Source of the DNA: Herpetosiphonaceae bacterium
GTDB taxonomy: Bacteria > Chloroflexota > Chloroflexia > Chloroflexales > Herpetosiphonaceae
NCBI GenBank assembly: GCA_026003835.1
Contig: BPHZ01000002.1
Location: 434,001-498,000, forward strand
Direction: 5' to 3'
Length of the DNA stretch: 64,000 bases
Part shown: positions 47,204-57,438 of the stretch, piece by piece
How the letters are laid out: each line of letters starts with the position of its first letter
Numbering within the stretch: the stretch's first letter is position 1
The notes under the pieces: model-generated
Databases searched by the model: none
Told to the model about the DNA's origin: nothing
What the model saw: the letters and a program-made list of their open reading frames with translations, nothing else
Position numbers and translations under genes: made by a program

Positions 47204-47725
47204 TCAAGGGACCGCCTCGCCGGAGCCGGCTGCAACCGCGGTGGGCGTCTGGCCGGCTGGGGCAGCCTTCATCTTCTCGGCGGCATACTTCACGGCGCGG
47301 ACGATATTGTGGTAGCCCGTACAGCGGCAGAGGGAGCCTTCGAGGCCGGCGCGGATCTCCTCCTCACTGGGGTTGGGGTTATCTTGAAGGATCTGGTAGG
47401 CGGCCATCATGACACCGGGAGTACAGAAACCGCACTGCAAGCCATGCTCTTCCCAGAAGCCTTCCTGAACTGGATGAAGGTTGCCGTTAACCGCAAGCCC
47501 CTCGACGGTGACGATATTGGCGCCATCACACTGAACTGCCAGTACGGTGCAAGACTTGACACTGATACCGTCCTTCAAGACGACGCAGGCACCGCACTGG
47601 CTTGTATCGCAGCCGACATGGGTGCCGGTGAGACCAAGCACCTCACGGAGATAGTGGACCAGCAGCATGCGTGGAGGAACATTATGCGTGCTGGTCTTGC
47701 CGTTGACAGTGACCGTGATCTCCAC
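47204..47725 (-). CDS. coxS: 2Fe-2S small subunit of molybdenum hydroxylase (CoxS)
   Basis: 173 aa from GTG 47725, which has AAGGAGG upstream. The plant-type cluster is [12 protein letters not shown] ... KSCTVLA and the second cluster [12 protein letters not shown] ... [16 protein letters not shown]. Together they form the usual eight-Cys arrangement. A Pro/Ala-rich C-terminal tail is slightly longer than usual. It transfers electrons from the Mo site to FAD in CoxM. Confidence 0.95.
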   Translation of the reverse strand: MEITVTVNGKTSTHNVPPRMLLVHYLREVLGLTGTHVGCDTSQCGACVVLKDGISVKSCTVLAVQCDGANIVTVEGLAVNGNLHPVQEGFWEEHGLQCGFCTPGVMMAAYQILQDNPNPSEEEIRAGLEGSLCRCTGYHNIVRAVKYAAEKMKAAPAGQTPTAVAAGSGEAVP

Positions 47726-47862
47726 GTGACAACCTCCTTGTCTCACGAATATCACCGCAGCAGATTGATTGTGAGGCGATCACCTCCTTTCGGACGGTTT
47801 CAAGTTGACCTAAGGAATTTCTTGAAGCATAGAGTCTGCGATGGCCGACCGGCCATGCCGGA

Positions 47863-48552
47863 CTACCTCGATGCCCGGCCGATCAGAAGACCAAGCAGGA
47901 AGCCGAATGCTGCAGGGATTGCCCAGCGCAGGTATGGGCGGGCTGCCAGGACATCTTCGGCAGCGCCGCGCAGGACATCACCGGTGGTCAGGCCAGGCTG
48001 CTCCGGTGCGGCTGGTTGGACTGGAGGCGAGGGGGGAGATGTAGGTGAGGGTTGAGGCGCCTCCGGGGCGGAAGGTGGAACCGCGACTTGTTGTTCGACG
48101 GCGCTCGTTTTGCGGGCGGCAAGCTCGGCGCTAAGCGCTTTGAGGCTCTGGTTGATCACCGTTCGCGCCGCGCCATCAAGCAGGCGCTGGCCGATGCCGG
48201 CAATCGCACCGCCGATCTGTGCATCGCCGCTGTAGCGGATCAGGGTCTTGCCATCCGGCTGCTGCTCAAGGTCAACGACTCCCGCGCCCTGGACGAAACC
48301 GTTGGCGCCCTTGCCCTGGACATCCATGCGGTAATGGCTGGGAGGCTGCTGATCCGAGAGGCGGACGGTGCCGCTATAATCGCCGCGGATGCCGGCCAGC
48401 CCGAGCTTGAGATCCGCGGCGTAGGTGTCGTCGCCGATTGGCTCCAGGCGCTGGCAGCCGGGGATCGCGCGGCGGAGAACATTGATATCCGTCAGGATAT
48501 CCCAGACCTCTTCGCGCGTTCCATCGAAGATGTAGGTGCCTGAGACTTTCAT
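47863..48552 (-). CDS. coxG: CoxG-like SRPBCC protein with C-terminal membrane anchor
   Basis: 229 aa from ATG 48552 (GAGGAGGTTTC upstream). The N-terminal 150 residues are the CoxG/SRPBCC fold (FDGTREEVWDILTDINVLRRAIPGC in part, AGIRGDYSGTVRL, YSGDAQIGGAIAGIGQRL). A Pro-rich linker and a final hydrophobic helix (WAIPAAFGFLLGLLIG) follow. CoxG recruits CO dehydrogenase to the membrane in the studied systems. It is the first gene of the cluster and has a good promoter at 48654-48683. Confidence 0.92.
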   Translation of the reverse strand: MKVSGTYIFDGTREEVWDILTDINVLRRAIPGCQRLEPIGDDTYAADLKLGLAGIRGDYSGTVRLSDQQPPSHYRMDVQGKGANGFVQGAGVVDLEQQPDGKTLIRYSGDAQIGGAIAGIGQRLLDGAARTVINQSLKALSAELAARKTSAVEQQVAVPPSAPEAPQPSPTSPPSPPVQPAAPEQPGLTTGDVLRGAAEDVLAARPYLRWAIPAAFGFLLGLLIGRASR

Positions 48553-48653
48553 GAAACCTCCTCGTCGAGGGACAGGGCGAGGTGAAAAACCCGGGTAGAT
48601 TGATCTGTTTGGGAAAAAGACGAGCGAAGGGAGTTGTGAAAGACCCACTATTC

Positions 48654-48683
48654 AGTATAGCGCGCAGGGAGGTTGGGCGTCAA
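48654..48683 (-). promoter_or_regulatory. Sigma-70-like promoter of the cox cluster
   Basis: Minus strand: TTGACG (48683-48678), 18-bp spacer, TATACT (48659-48654), about 100 bp upstream of coxG. Confidence 0.6.
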
Positions 48684-48805
48684 GAGGGGACGTGGTGATT
48701 ATCGATGTCTCAATACGATCGACAGCCCCGCCATCCTCTGATAGAACAATGGTATGATAATGTATAGCCAATCTGGTAGCACGACCTTAGTCTAAGGATA
48801 TAATA

Positions 48806-49765
48806 ATGACTCACTCGGAGCAAATCCACCGAAACAACTCCAGCCAGACGACCCTCTACCGGCAGCGAGCGCTGCTGCCGGCAGCAGCATTGGTGCTCTT
48901 CATGCTGGGCGGCCTTGCTCTGCTCCTCTGGCGCACGCCTATGCCCGCCGCACGCCAGCAGGGCCTGCCGCTTGCCACACTCTCCGCCGGCGATTTTCAT
49001 GCGCTCGCGTTCCTTCCCGATAAGGAGGAGGTGGTTTTATTCGGTCACCACAACGGGATTATGCGTAGCGATGATGGAGGGCGTACATGGACGACTCTCA
49101 TTGAGCAGCGCGGGTTCGATGCAATGAGCATCCTTGTACGTGATACCGTTCCTCCTCAGATTGCGGTGGCCGGCCATCATATCTTCCAGGCCAGTTGGGA
49201 CGGCGGCCAAACCTGGCAATCGGTATCCCATAGCCTGCCAAGTAATGATATCCACGCGTTGGTTATGAATCCGGATCGCCCGGAACAGTTGACCGTCTAT
49301 GTCGCGGGGGAGGGTTTGTTTAGCAGCTTTGATGGTGGACGAAGCTGGGACAGGCTGGCCGGGCAGCCTGCGGTGGTCAAAGATACAATGACGCTGGCAT
49401 CAGCAGGCGGCGATCCCGAGACGCTCTACCTTGGCACGCTGCGATCAGGACTCTGGCGCAGCCAGGATGGCGGAGTGACATGGGCGGAGCTTGGCTGGGA
49501 TTCTCAGTTCGGCTCAATCCTGGCGCTCGCCGTTGATCCCCTGGCACGTACGACTCTCTACGTCGGCACGAATCGTGGGCTGTTCAAAAGCACTGATGGT
49601 GGCAACACCTGGACACAACTACCTTACCCCGGCCAGAATGCCGCTGTCGTTGCCCTGCACCCACGCAAGCCGGCGACACTTCTGGCAATCAGTGTCACCA
49701 GCGAGGGTATGGGATCGCTTTATCGCAGCGATGATGGCGGCCGCTCCTGGTCGGACGCTCCCTAA
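48806..49765 (+). CDS. Membrane-anchored Asp-box (BNR/VPS10-like) beta-propeller protein
   Basis: 319 aa. One N-terminal membrane helix (ALLPAAALVLFMLGGLALLLW) anchors an extracytoplasmic domain. It has at least six S/T-x-DGG-x-T/S-W Asp boxes (SDDGGRTW, SWDGGQTW, SFDGGRSW, SQDGGVTW, STDGGNTW, SDDGGRSW). Such repeats form a beta-propeller of the sialidase/YCF48/VPS10 type, but no sialidase catalytic residues are evident. ATG 48806 follows AAGGAT. Function unknown. Confidence 0.85.
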   Translation: MTHSEQIHRNNSSQTTLYRQRALLPAAALVLFMLGGLALLLWRTPMPAARQQGLPLATLSAGDFHALAFLPDKEEVVLFGHHNGIMRSDDGGRTWTTLIEQRGFDAMSILVRDTVPPQIAVAGHHIFQASWDGGQTWQSVSHSLPSNDIHALVMNPDRPEQLTVYVAGEGLFSSFDGGRSWDRLAGQPAVVKDTMTLASAGGDPETLYLGTLRSGLWRSQDGGVTWAELGWDSQFGSILALAVDPLARTTLYVGTNRGLFKSTDGGNTWTQLPYPGQNAAVVALHPRKPATLLAISVTSEGMGSLYRSDDGGRSWSDAP

Positions 49766-49797
49766 CCGGCGTTTTACACAGTCAACGCTTAGAAGAA

Positions 49798-50559
49798 ATG
49801 TTCGACGAGTCAGTCACACTCAAGCACTGGACGAATCCGCCCTCGCCGCCGCCATGGCCCTGTGCGCAGGTTCATATCTGGCGCATCCAGCTGGACGATC
49901 CTCCGGCGCCACTCGCTAGCCTTGTGCAGATACTTTCGCCGGATGAGGCAGAACGAGCATCGCGCTTCTACTTCGAACGCGATCGCCGTCGCTTTATCGT
50001 CTGCCGCGCCGCTCTGCGGACAATTCTGGGGAGCTATGGCGGCGTGGAGCCGGCGGCTGTTCGCTTCTGCTATGGCCCCCAGGGCAAGCCGGCTCTGCTC
50101 GCTCCTACATCGCTGACCAGTCTCCAGTTCAACGTCGCGCACTCACATGAGCTGGCCCTTATCGCCGTCGTCGCCGATCGCCGGGTTGGAGTTGATATCG
50201 AGCATATCCGTGGCCTGGAGGATGCCGACGGGATCGCCAGCCGCTTTTTCTCCCCGGCTGAATGTGCCGCACTGCGAGCCATACCCGAGGAGCGGCGGCT
50301 GTGGGGCTTCTTCTCCTGCTGGACGCGCAAGGAGGCATATATCAAGGCCCGTGGGGAAGGACTGTCGATCCCGCTTGACGCATTTACCGTATCCCTGGAA
50401 GCCGATGCGCGGAGTCTGCTCTTGCAGGGCTACAACGACGATACCGATCGCTGGCGATTACGTCCGCTTCTGGTCGGCCCCGATTATGTCGCGGCGCTGG
50501 CCGTTGAGGGCTTCGAGCTTGACCTCCAGACATGGCAGTACAGGGGCGGAAATCAGTAG
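49798..50559 (+). CDS. 4'-phosphopantetheinyl transferase (Sfp type)
   Basis: 253 aa. Conserved motifs are QFNVAHSHELALIAV, VGVDIEHIRGLED (Mg-binding Asp/Glu) and SCWTRKEAYIKARGEGLSIPL. These are the P1-P3 signatures of the Sfp/HetI class, which attach phosphopantetheine from CoA to carrier proteins of polyketide, peptide or fatty acid synthases. No carrier protein gene lies in the window. ATG 49798 is preceded by AGAAGAA, a weak site. Confidence 0.93.
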   Translation: MFDESVTLKHWTNPPSPPPWPCAQVHIWRIQLDDPPAPLASLVQILSPDEAERASRFYFERDRRRFIVCRAALRTILGSYGGVEPAAVRFCYGPQGKPALLAPTSLTSLQFNVAHSHELALIAVVADRRVGVDIEHIRGLEDADGIASRFFSPAECAALRAIPEERRLWGFFSCWTRKEAYIKARGEGLSIPLDAFTVSLEADARSLLLQGYNDDTDRWRLRPLLVGPDYVAALAVEGFELDLQTWQYRGGNQ

Positions 50560-50607
50560 GAGTCGCATCCCTCACAGTTCTTCGCCGAAGACAGCCCTGG
50601 GATTGGT

Positions 50608-51591
50608 TTATTGTGAAAGCGTCCGGGCGGCCTCAAGCCGTAAGAGCGTGAGCTCCGGCGAGGCATTGATACGCAGCGGGCGGCCGCCAAGGCCGCGATT
50701 GACGTAGAGCCAGGTCTGCTGATAACGGTAGAGCCCGCGATAGTAGCGCAGGGCTCCCATGGGGAGAACGGCGGGTCCCAGCAATGGCATGGCAACATGG
50801 CCGGCGTGGGAGTGGCCGGAAATCTGCAGCGATACGCCGGCCCTGGCCGCCCGTTCGATATAATCCGGGGCGTGCGCCAGCAAGATAACCGGCGCAGGAA
50901 GTGGCGCATCCGCCAGCGTTGCCTCGAGATCAGCGTCACCATACCAGGGGTCGTCGACGCCAGCCAGCACCAGCGCCTCTCCGCTCAACTCGATAATTTG
51001 GTGTTCGTTGACCAGCAATCGGACGCCGAGATCTTCCAGCGCCCGCTCGATTGCTGCAGGATCGAACCAGTAATCATGATTGCCGAGGACTGCAAAAACC
51101 CCCAGTGGTGCGCGTATGCCGCGCAGCTCTTCAATCAGCAGGGGCAGATCATCTAGATGATCCACAAAGTCCCCGGTCATCACAATCAGATCAGGTCGCG
51201 CCTCATCGATCCAGCAGCGTGCCTGGCGAAGATTCGCTCTGCGGTAGTCGCCCCGAAAATGGAAATCACCGATGACAGCGATGGTCAGGTCGTCGAAAGG
51301 AGCGGGCAATCCGGCAATTGGGATGCGTATTCGCTCACAGCGGGGGCGCCGCACTTCAATGCTGCCCAGGATCAACCCTGTCGCCGCCGCAGAAGCCCCG
51401 GCCAGCGCCCAGCTCATCGCCGCCTCCCGGTAGCGCCCATTCGAGCGCGCGATGCTCCTAACCACCCCCAGGATTGTCGCCGCGCCAAAGGCGATCCAGG
51501 GCGGCATCACTTTGAGATGCCTCGACTGGGCGTGCTTCCCGGATCGTCTAGGCCGTCGTTCCAACTGCCTCTTGCGTACAGTCTGCTTCAT
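50608..51591 (-). CDS. Membrane-anchored metallophosphoesterase (YkuE-like)
   Basis: 327 aa. A membrane-proximal N-terminus (residues about 28-78 with two hydrophobic stretches) precedes the calcineurin-like domain. Metal motifs are IGDFHFRGDY, TGDFVDHL, LGNHDYWFD, LLAHAPDY and SGHSHAGHV, all present and in order. YkuE-type enzymes are envelope phosphoesterases, some acting on UDP-2,3-diacylglucosamine-like lipids. Substrate not predictable here. Confidence 0.92.
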   Translation of the reverse strand: MKQTVRKRQLERRPRRSGKHAQSRHLKVMPPWIAFGAATILGVVRSIARSNGRYREAAMSWALAGASAAATGLILGSIEVRRPRCERIRIPIAGLPAPFDDLTIAVIGDFHFRGDYRRANLRQARCWIDEARPDLIVMTGDFVDHLDDLPLLIEELRGIRAPLGVFAVLGNHDYWFDPAAIERALEDLGVRLLVNEHQIIELSGEALVLAGVDDPWYGDADLEATLADAPLPAPVILLAHAPDYIERAARAGVSLQISGHSHAGHVAMPLLGPAVLPMGALRYYRGLYRYQQTWLYVNRGLGGRPLRINASPELTLLRLEAARTLSQ

Positions 51592-51641
51592 GGATCCCTC
51601 TGTCGATCAATGTCTGTTGGCCGGCACAAATCCCGCCGTCG

Positions 51642-53642
51642 TCAGCTTTGTGTTACAGCAGTCTCTGGTACTGTAGTCTCTTGAGCAGCGATAAACAGAC
51701 CTTTGAAGGCATGGCGCTGGGCTGGCGTACCAAGGATCGCCAGGTGATCGCCTGCGTATAAGAGTAGATCGGGGCCGGGATTCGCCAGGACCTGTTCTCC
51801 GCGCAACACGGTGACGATCGATGCGCCTGTGCGCTTCCGTACCGCCGCCGCACCGATGCTTTGCCCGGCCAGGGGCGAGTTCGGCGGTAGAAAGATCCAT
51901 TCAATCTCAAGCGAGTGGCCGGCGCGGCGCAGGCGTTCGAGTAGTTCGGCATCGACATGCAGGGTATTGAATGGCTGATAGTACTCGTTGCGTACTGCAT
52001 CAGTCAGGCGCTGGATCTCCGCTGCCGGGAAGTCGAAATGCAACAAGGTCTGGCGAACCATCTCCAGCCCTGCCTCAAACTCCGGCTGCACTGTCTCATA
52101 AACACCCAGAGCCCGCAGCTCCTCAAGCTGTGCGAGTCTGGCTGCCCTGACGACAATGTGCAGCGATGGGTTGAGCTGGCGCACGCGGCGCACGATCAGC
52201 TCTATATCGATCGCCGCCGGCGTCGTGACTAGCATCAGCCGGGCAGTATGCACGCCGGCAGCTTCGAGCACAACGGCGCTGCTGGCATCGCCGTAGATCA
52301 CCGGAATCCCCTGTGTCTTGATCGAGTCCATCACATGCTGATCTTGCTCGACGACGACAAACGGTAGGTTGAGCCGCCGCAGCACATCAGCCGTATAGCG
52401 CCCGACACGACCATACCCCGCGATGATAATATGGTCACGCAGACCCTCTTCGGGGAACCCCACGCTGATTGGCTCCGCTGGCGTGCGCCGACCCAGAACG
52501 AGCGCATACAGCGGCCTGACGGCGTAGGTCGCAAATGGTGTCAGGATCATCGTCATAAGCGCTGTCGCCAGCAGCAGTGATGACATGGTTGGGGTAATTG
52601 CCTGCTCCGCGACGCCCACTCTCGCCAGCACAAAGGCAAACTCGCCGATCTGAAACAATCCCAGGCCGACCGCCAGCGGTGTTATGCCTCCATAGCCGAA
52701 CAGCCGGGTCACGGCGCCGAAGATCAGGCCCTTGCTCAGCGATACCAGTACGACCAGTGCCAGCACGGTTTGCAGATGATCCAGCAAAAACTGCGGATCG
52801 AGCAGCATGCCCACCGAGACAAAGAAGAGCATACCGAAAACATCACGCAGTGGGATGATATCGCTCAACGCCTGATGGCTGTACTCCGACTCGCTCAAAA
52901 CCATACCGGCGACGAAGGCCCCAAAGGCAAAGGAGAGGCCGAATAGAAAGGTCGCATAGCCGATACCCAGCCCTAGCGCCATGACCGAGATGATAAAGAG
53001 CTCGCGAGAATTCCAGGCGGCAATACGCTTGAGCAGCGCCGGCATGACGCGGGTGCCGACGAAAATCATCGCGAGCAAAAAGAGAGCTGCGCGCACAACT
53101 GCCAGAGCCAGCACCGGCAGACCACGCTCGATGTTTTCGAGCGCAGGCAGAATGACCAGCATTGGGACGACGGCGAGGTCCTGCACGACCAGCATTCCCA
53201 GCATAATGCGCCCGGCCAGGCTGCCAAGGGTACCCTGGGCCATCAGCGTCTTAAGGATAACCATCGTGCTGGAGAGGGAGATCATCGCCCCGAACCACAA
53301 GCCCTGGTAGGCAGACCAGCCCAAGAGCCGGGTGATACCATAACCAGCCGCCAGGGTCAGCAGAATCTGGAGCGGAGTGCCGGCGAATGCAATCCAACGC
53401 ACGCGCCGCAGCTTTTCAAGCGAGAATTCGATGCCGAGAGCAAACATCAGCAGTGCAATACCAATCTCCGCCAGCAGTTCGATATCGTGGATCTCGCTGA
53501 CTGTGACGCCGCCGGTGTATGGCCCAACCAATACCCCCGCAACAATATAGCCAAGAATAACTGGCTGGCGCAGGCGCTGAGCGACATAGCCGCCCAGCAA
53601 CGCCGCAACTAAAATCACCGCTATATCTGCAGCAACTCCCAT
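51642..53642 (-). CDS. Kef-type CPA2 cation/proton antiporter with RCK (TrkA-N/C) domains
   Basis: 666 aa from ATG 53642 ([13 protein letters not shown]). About 12-13 membrane helices form the Na+/H+ exchanger domain ([53 protein letters not shown]). An RCK-N Rossmann domain follows ([18 protein letters not shown], with VYGDAS-like [13 protein letters not shown]), then a C-terminal TrkA-C domain. It probably exchanges K+ or Na+ for H+ under nucleotide control. No KefF/G ancillary gene is adjacent. Confidence 0.94.
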   Translation of the reverse strand: MGVAADIAVILVAALLGGYVAQRLRQPVILGYIVAGVLVGPYTGGVTVSEIHDIELLAEIGIALLMFALGIEFSLEKLRRVRWIAFAGTPLQILLTLAAGYGITRLLGWSAYQGLWFGAMISLSSTMVILKTLMAQGTLGSLAGRIMLGMLVVQDLAVVPMLVILPALENIERGLPVLALAVVRAALFLLAMIFVGTRVMPALLKRIAAWNSRELFIISVMALGLGIGYATFLFGLSFAFGAFVAGMVLSESEYSHQALSDIIPLRDVFGMLFFVSVGMLLDPQFLLDHLQTVLALVVLVSLSKGLIFGAVTRLFGYGGITPLAVGLGLFQIGEFAFVLARVGVAEQAITPTMSSLLLATALMTMILTPFATYAVRPLYALVLGRRTPAEPISVGFPEEGLRDHIIIAGYGRVGRYTADVLRRLNLPFVVVEQDQHVMDSIKTQGIPVIYGDASSAVVLEAAGVHTARLMLVTTPAAIDIELIVRRVRQLNPSLHIVVRAARLAQLEELRALGVYETVQPEFEAGLEMVRQTLLHFDFPAAEIQRLTDAVRNEYYQPFNTLHVDAELLERLRRAGHSLEIEWIFLPPNSPLAGQSIGAAAVRKRTGASIVTVLRGEQVLANPGPDLLLYAGDHLAILGTPAQRHAFKGLFIAAQETTVPETAVTQS

Positions 53643-53811
53643 CGGCTCCTTGTTCTCCACATCTGGCCGCGCCCACGAGATCAAGGTGTGCATCGCGGCC
53701 CTTGTATCGACCGTCTCTTATGAATAAGGATAACATGAATTACCTCACGGCGTGCTCTTGCCAATCGGCGATCGGTCTTCCGGCGATCCGATCCGGCAGC
53801 ACGGTGCATGC

Positions 53812-53817
53812 TATAAT
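53812..53817 (+). promoter_or_regulatory. Extended -10 promoter element for gatC
   Basis: TGCTATAAT, with perfect TATAAT at 53812-53817 and the TG extension; no clear -35. It lies 74 bp upstream of the gatC start. Confidence 0.5.
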
Positions 53818-53890
53818 GGCAGCGATGCGCCCGCCGCAAGAGATACAGGCGGCCAGCTATTTGAGTGCGTATGAGAACGAAGGAGATTGT

Positions 53891-54187
53891 ATGTCGCTCA
53901 CCCGAAATGATGTCGAGCACGTAGCGAAGCTGGCGCGGATGCGCCTCTCAAGCGATGAGATCGAGCGGATGCAGTCGCAGCTTTCGGCGATCCTCGACTA
54001 CATGCAGATGCTCGACGAGGTCGATACAACAAATATGCCAATCACAGCCCAGGTCACCGGGCTGGTGAATGTCATGCGGCCGGATGTGGCGCGGCCCTCA
54101 TTCCCGGTCGAGGAGGCGCTGGCTAACGCGCCCGACCGGGAAGGTCAGTTCTTCCGCGTCAAGGCAGTCTTCGACGAAAATGGATAG
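53891..54187 (+). CDS. gatC: Asp-tRNA(Asn)/Glu-tRNA(Gln) amidotransferase subunit C
   Basis: 98 aa, normal GatC length. SLTRNDVEHVAKLARMRLSSDE (in part VEHVAKLARM), LSAILDYMQMLDEVDTTN, NVMRPDVARPSF and REGQFFRVKAV are family-typical. ATG 53891 follows AAGGAGA. GatC stabilises the GatA/GatB complex that amidates mischarged tRNAs; gatA and gatB are not adjacent in this window. Confidence 0.95.
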   Translation: MSLTRNDVEHVAKLARMRLSSDEIERMQSQLSAILDYMQMLDEVDTTNMPITAQVTGLVNVMRPDVARPSFPVEEALANAPDREGQFFRVKAVFDENG

Positions 54188-54271
54188 GCGGCTCCTGTCG
54201 CGGCGCAACATTGGGCCGGAAGAGACCGTCTCATGAGCGCACGGTCTGACAAGTGATAAGGAGCAAGCGCT

Positions 54272-54796
54272 ATGAATCTGAATCAACGGCCCAGTGGAGA
54301 TAATAAGCTGATCCTGGTTGGAACAATTGCCGTCCTGGTGATTGGCCTGCTCGCCTGCACCTTTGTCATCAACCTGATCTCAAGCGGCGCGGCGGCGCTC
54401 ATACCGCTGGCAGCCGGTGCGCTCCTGCTGCTTGGCAATGGGCGTGAGGCGCTCTCGTTCTGGCGGCTGCGCAAGGCCGGATCGCCGCTCTTCAACACCA
54501 TGGTTGGCCTGGCGCTGATCCTCTTCGGCATCGGTACGACGATCTTTGGCGGCAACTTCCTGCGATTCATCTTCTACGGTCCGGCGCTCGCCCTGCTGGT
54601 GCTGGCGCTGCCTATGGCGCTTGGCCGCCCCTCGCTCTACAACACATACAGCCAGTGGGCCCGGAGAAGCGGCGAGGCTGCTCGTGCAGTACTCCGCGGC
54701 AACCGCAGAGCACCCTCGCCGCGACAAACCATCCAGCTCGATCCTCAGCAGGATGTCTACAGCAGCACCACCCAGCGGGAGAATCAGCGCCAGTAG
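54272..54796 (+). CDS. Hypothetical membrane protein, four helices
   Basis: 174 aa. Hydrophobic segments include LILVGTIAVLVIGLLACTFV, AAALIPLAAGALLLL, MVGLALILFGIGTTIFG and YGPALALLVLALPMAL. The C-terminal 50 residues are polar and Arg/Gln-rich. AAGGAGCAAGCGC precedes ATG 54272. No family recognised. Located 84 bp after gatC. Confidence 0.75.
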   Translation: MNLNQRPSGDNKLILVGTIAVLVIGLLACTFVINLISSGAAALIPLAAGALLLLGNGREALSFWRLRKAGSPLFNTMVGLALILFGIGTTIFGGNFLRFIFYGPALALLVLALPMALGRPSLYNTYSQWARRSGEAARAVLRGNRRAPSPRQTIQLDPQQDVYSSTTQRENQRQ

Positions 54797-54858
54797 CAGA
54801 CCGTACATCCGCAGGCCAGGGGGCGTAGTGTGACCTGGACGGATGGCGTGATGCTGTG

Positions 54859-56085
54859 CTAGAGGATAGCAATGTTACGGTGACGCTGCGTGTAGTAGCG
54901 CACCTGGCGCTGCCGCAGGGGCTCCTCTGGAAGCTCTGCGAAGGCCTTGGAGAGGCGCGCCGCAACGTCCGCGATCAGATGCTCGACGATCGCCCGCGGC
55001 GCGCCTTGCCGTAGAAGGAGGCCAATATCCTCGCTCCACGGCAGCGACGCGTTTCTGGCAATTACGCCGAGGACATCCGGCGGTGCAACGGTTGGATGGT
55101 TCTGCCAGGTGATTGCCAGGCAGAACCAGAGGATATCGCAGGACAGCTGCTCTGCCGCCACGTCGAGGAACTCCGCCTCGCGTACAACACCACCGACAAG
55201 CAGAACATAGTCGTCAGCGCTCAACTGCACGGGCTCACGCACAGCCAGCTCCAGCAGCGAACTCAGCACGCGGGCAAGGGGCAGCGACGAACGATCGATG
55301 GCGGCGACAGCAGTCAGCGGCAGGTGCAGTGCGCGCACAAGGCTGACAAAGCGGCTGAGTGTTGTGGCAATGTCCTGCTCAGTAAAGTGATACTGTTCGT
55401 ACTCAGGAATGTTAAGTCCGTCATCTTGCGCTGAGCCGAGACAGATAACGCCCTCCTCGGCGTAGAGGCGGTCTTTGAGACTACGGATCTTACGGAACTC
55501 GCTGTAACGATCGACTGCGGTGATATGGCGCAGCACCTCATCGCGGCTATCCTGATCGCCGGCGAGGAGTAGAGAATGGCTAAAAGCAAGACGTGCATCC
55601 TGATATCTGCCGAGACGCAGGAGACACAGCCCGATCAAATTATGCGCCTCCCAGTCGTCCTTGTAGACGGGTAACAGCTGTGTCAACCTCGCGACTGCTT
55701 CTTCATAGCGGCCGGATGCGTAGTCCACGTAGGCTAGTTCAAGGCCCGCCGCATGATCCTTGGGATCGAGCGCAAGACAGCGCTCTAGAGCCTCACGGGC
55801 CACATCATAGCGGCCGAGATCGGCGAGGGTTGAGCCAAGGTTGAAATAGGCGATAGGATCTTCTTCGAGGGCGGCAACGATACGCAGCTCGTCGGCAGCC
55901 TTCGCCAGCAGGCCGTGACGATGGTAATATGCCGCTAGGGCATCATGGGCCTCACGCAGGTGCGGGTTATAGGCAATCGCCTGGCGATACTCCTCGACTG
56001 CCTCATCATAGCGACCGGCCTGCTCGAGGATCAAGCCCCGCTGGAAATGTTTATGGGCCTCCAGTCGCTGCATCTCATCGAGCAT
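54859..56085 (-). CDS. Tetratricopeptide repeat protein with C-terminal domain of unknown function
   Basis: 408 aa, cytoplasmic. Five or more TPR units lie in the first 200 residues (GLILEQAGRYDEAVEEYRQAI, YNLGSTLADLGRYDVAREAL-like, LIGLCLLRLGRYQDARLAFS). The remaining 200 residues (LSRFVSLVRALHLPLTAVAAI, ADDYVLLVGGVVREAEFLDVA) are mixed alpha/beta with no recognised family. ATG 56085 follows GGAGAAG. It may be a scaffold or protein-interaction factor. It is followed by rph upstream on the same strand with a 72-bp gap. Confidence 0.82.
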   Translation of the reverse strand: MLDEMQRLEAHKHFQRGLILEQAGRYDEAVEEYRQAIAYNPHLREAHDALAAYYHRHGLLAKAADELRIVAALEEDPIAYFNLGSTLADLGRYDVAREALERCLALDPKDHAAGLELAYVDYASGRYEEAVARLTQLLPVYKDDWEAHNLIGLCLLRLGRYQDARLAFSHSLLLAGDQDSRDEVLRHITAVDRYSEFRKIRSLKDRLYAEEGVICLGSAQDDGLNIPEYEQYHFTEQDIATTLSRFVSLVRALHLPLTAVAAIDRSSLPLARVLSSLLELAVREPVQLSADDYVLLVGGVVREAEFLDVAAEQLSCDILWFCLAITWQNHPTVAPPDVLGVIARNASLPWSEDIGLLLRQGAPRAIVEHLIADVAARLSKAFAELPEEPLRQRQVRYYTQRHRNIAIL

Positions 56086-56157
56086 CGCACTTCTCCTGCC
56101 CGAGCGCTAGCCAGGTAGTATGAAATAGCCCATTCCAGGCACTCTCTCTGGTGAGCA

Positions 56158-56886
56158 TTATAGCATAACCCCGGCAGCGCTGAGGGCTCGCTCTTGCTCC
56201 TGCAGCAACAAAGCAATTCCTGTGCCCGCCAGGTCAAGCAGTTCCAACAGGGTACGGCGCGCGAAAGGCTGCCCCTCAGCTGTACCCTGGATTTCCACGT
56301 ACTCGCCCGCCTGAGTCTGAACAACATTGAGATCAATTTCTGCGCCGCTATCTTCATTGTAGGTGAGGTCAAGCAGCGGTATCCCTGCAACGATACCGAC
56401 ACTAACCGCCGCGATCCTGCGCTGTAGCGGCCAGGTTGCCATAAGCCCCTCGCGTTGGAGATGATTGAGCGCCAGGCAGAGAGCGACGAAGCCCCCGGTG
56501 ATCGATGCCGTACGCGTCCCTCCATCGGCCTGGATCACATCACAGTCGATCGTGATCGTCCGCTCGCCGAGAGCCTGGAGGTCAACTGCGGCGCGCAGAG
56601 CCCGTCCCACCAGCCGCTGGATTTCCAGTGTGCGCCCGCCGGCGCCGTTGCGCTCGCGCCTCGTGCGGGTCAGCGTCGAGCGAGGCAGCAGATTGTATTC
56701 GGCTGTCACCCAACCCTGGTCCTGACCGCGCAGCCAGGAGGGGACCTGCTCCTCAATAGATGCAGCGCACAGCACCTGCGTGTCTCCAAGCCGGATCAAT
56801 GCTGAGCCCTCAGCGTAGGCCAGCGGGCTTGTCGTTATCGATACCGGACGAAGCTCATCAGGCCGGCGCCGGTCCAAACGTTCCAT
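56158..56886 (-). CDS. rph: Ribonuclease PH
   Basis: 242 aa, standard length. [42 protein letters not shown] start (seen: [19 protein letters not shown]), [37 protein letters not shown] with catalytic/phosphate-binding Arg, and [20 protein letters not shown]. It trims tRNA 3' ends phosphorolytically. The gene is intact; the RBS is weak. Confidence 0.97.
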   Translation of the reverse strand: MERLDRRRPDELRPVSITTSPLAYAEGSALIRLGDTQVLCAASIEEQVPSWLRGQDQGWVTAEYNLLPRSTLTRTRRERNGAGGRTLEIQRLVGRALRAAVDLQALGERTITIDCDVIQADGGTRTASITGGFVALCLALNHLQREGLMATWPLQRRIAAVSVGIVAGIPLLDLTYNEDSGAEIDLNVVQTQAGEYVEIQGTAEGQPFARRTLLELLDLAGTGIALLLQEQERALSAAGVML

Positions 56887-56999
56887 GTTCTCTAAGCCTC
56901 CTATCCTAAAAAAGAGAACAAAACAGCTGGAGCAGAGCGAGGGGGTGAAGGATGCCGATTTCGCTTCCCTCCACCCCCTTGACGATCTCCAGCGAGCGG

Positions 57000-57438
57000 C
57001 TACACGAGCACCGCGTCGAGCTCAATCTCAATATTATTGCGGAAGACACCTGAGACGGGGCAGACTTCCTTGGCCTGCTCGGCGATCTCCTGGAACTTCT
57101 GGGGGTCGATACCCTCGACCTTACCGCGGGTCTCAAGCCGCATCTTCGAGATGCGGAAGCCGCCCCCATCCTTCGGCGACATACTGCAGATCGCCTGAGT
57201 CTCGATGCTCTGCGGCTGGTAGCCGGCCCGGCCAAGGAGCCCGGCCAGCTGCATACTGAAGCAGGCGGCGTGCGCCGCGGCAAGCAATTCCTCAGGGTTC
57301 GTTCCCGGCTGCTGCTCGAAACGAGTCGCAAATGTATAGGTGGCATCTTGCAAAATACCGGTTTCGGCGCTGATCCGGCCGCTGCCCCCCTTTGAGATCG
57401 CCGTTCCAAACCGCTCTAGCTTTCCCTCCGATAGCCAT
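57000..57438 (-). CDS. OsmC/Ohr family peroxiredoxin-like protein, frameshifted at a G6 run
   Basis: About 145 aa once corrected. The start [18 protein letters not shown] (57438) is followed by GGGGGG on the minus strand (57391-57386). The frame then departs, and the correct continuation [22 protein letters not shown] lies one frame over. Removing one G restores the OsmC fold, with its two Cys in [13 protein letters not shown] and EVCPVSGVF. OsmC reduces organic hydroperoxides. ATG 57444 is an alternative start but lies too close to AAAGGAG. Confidence 0.85.
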
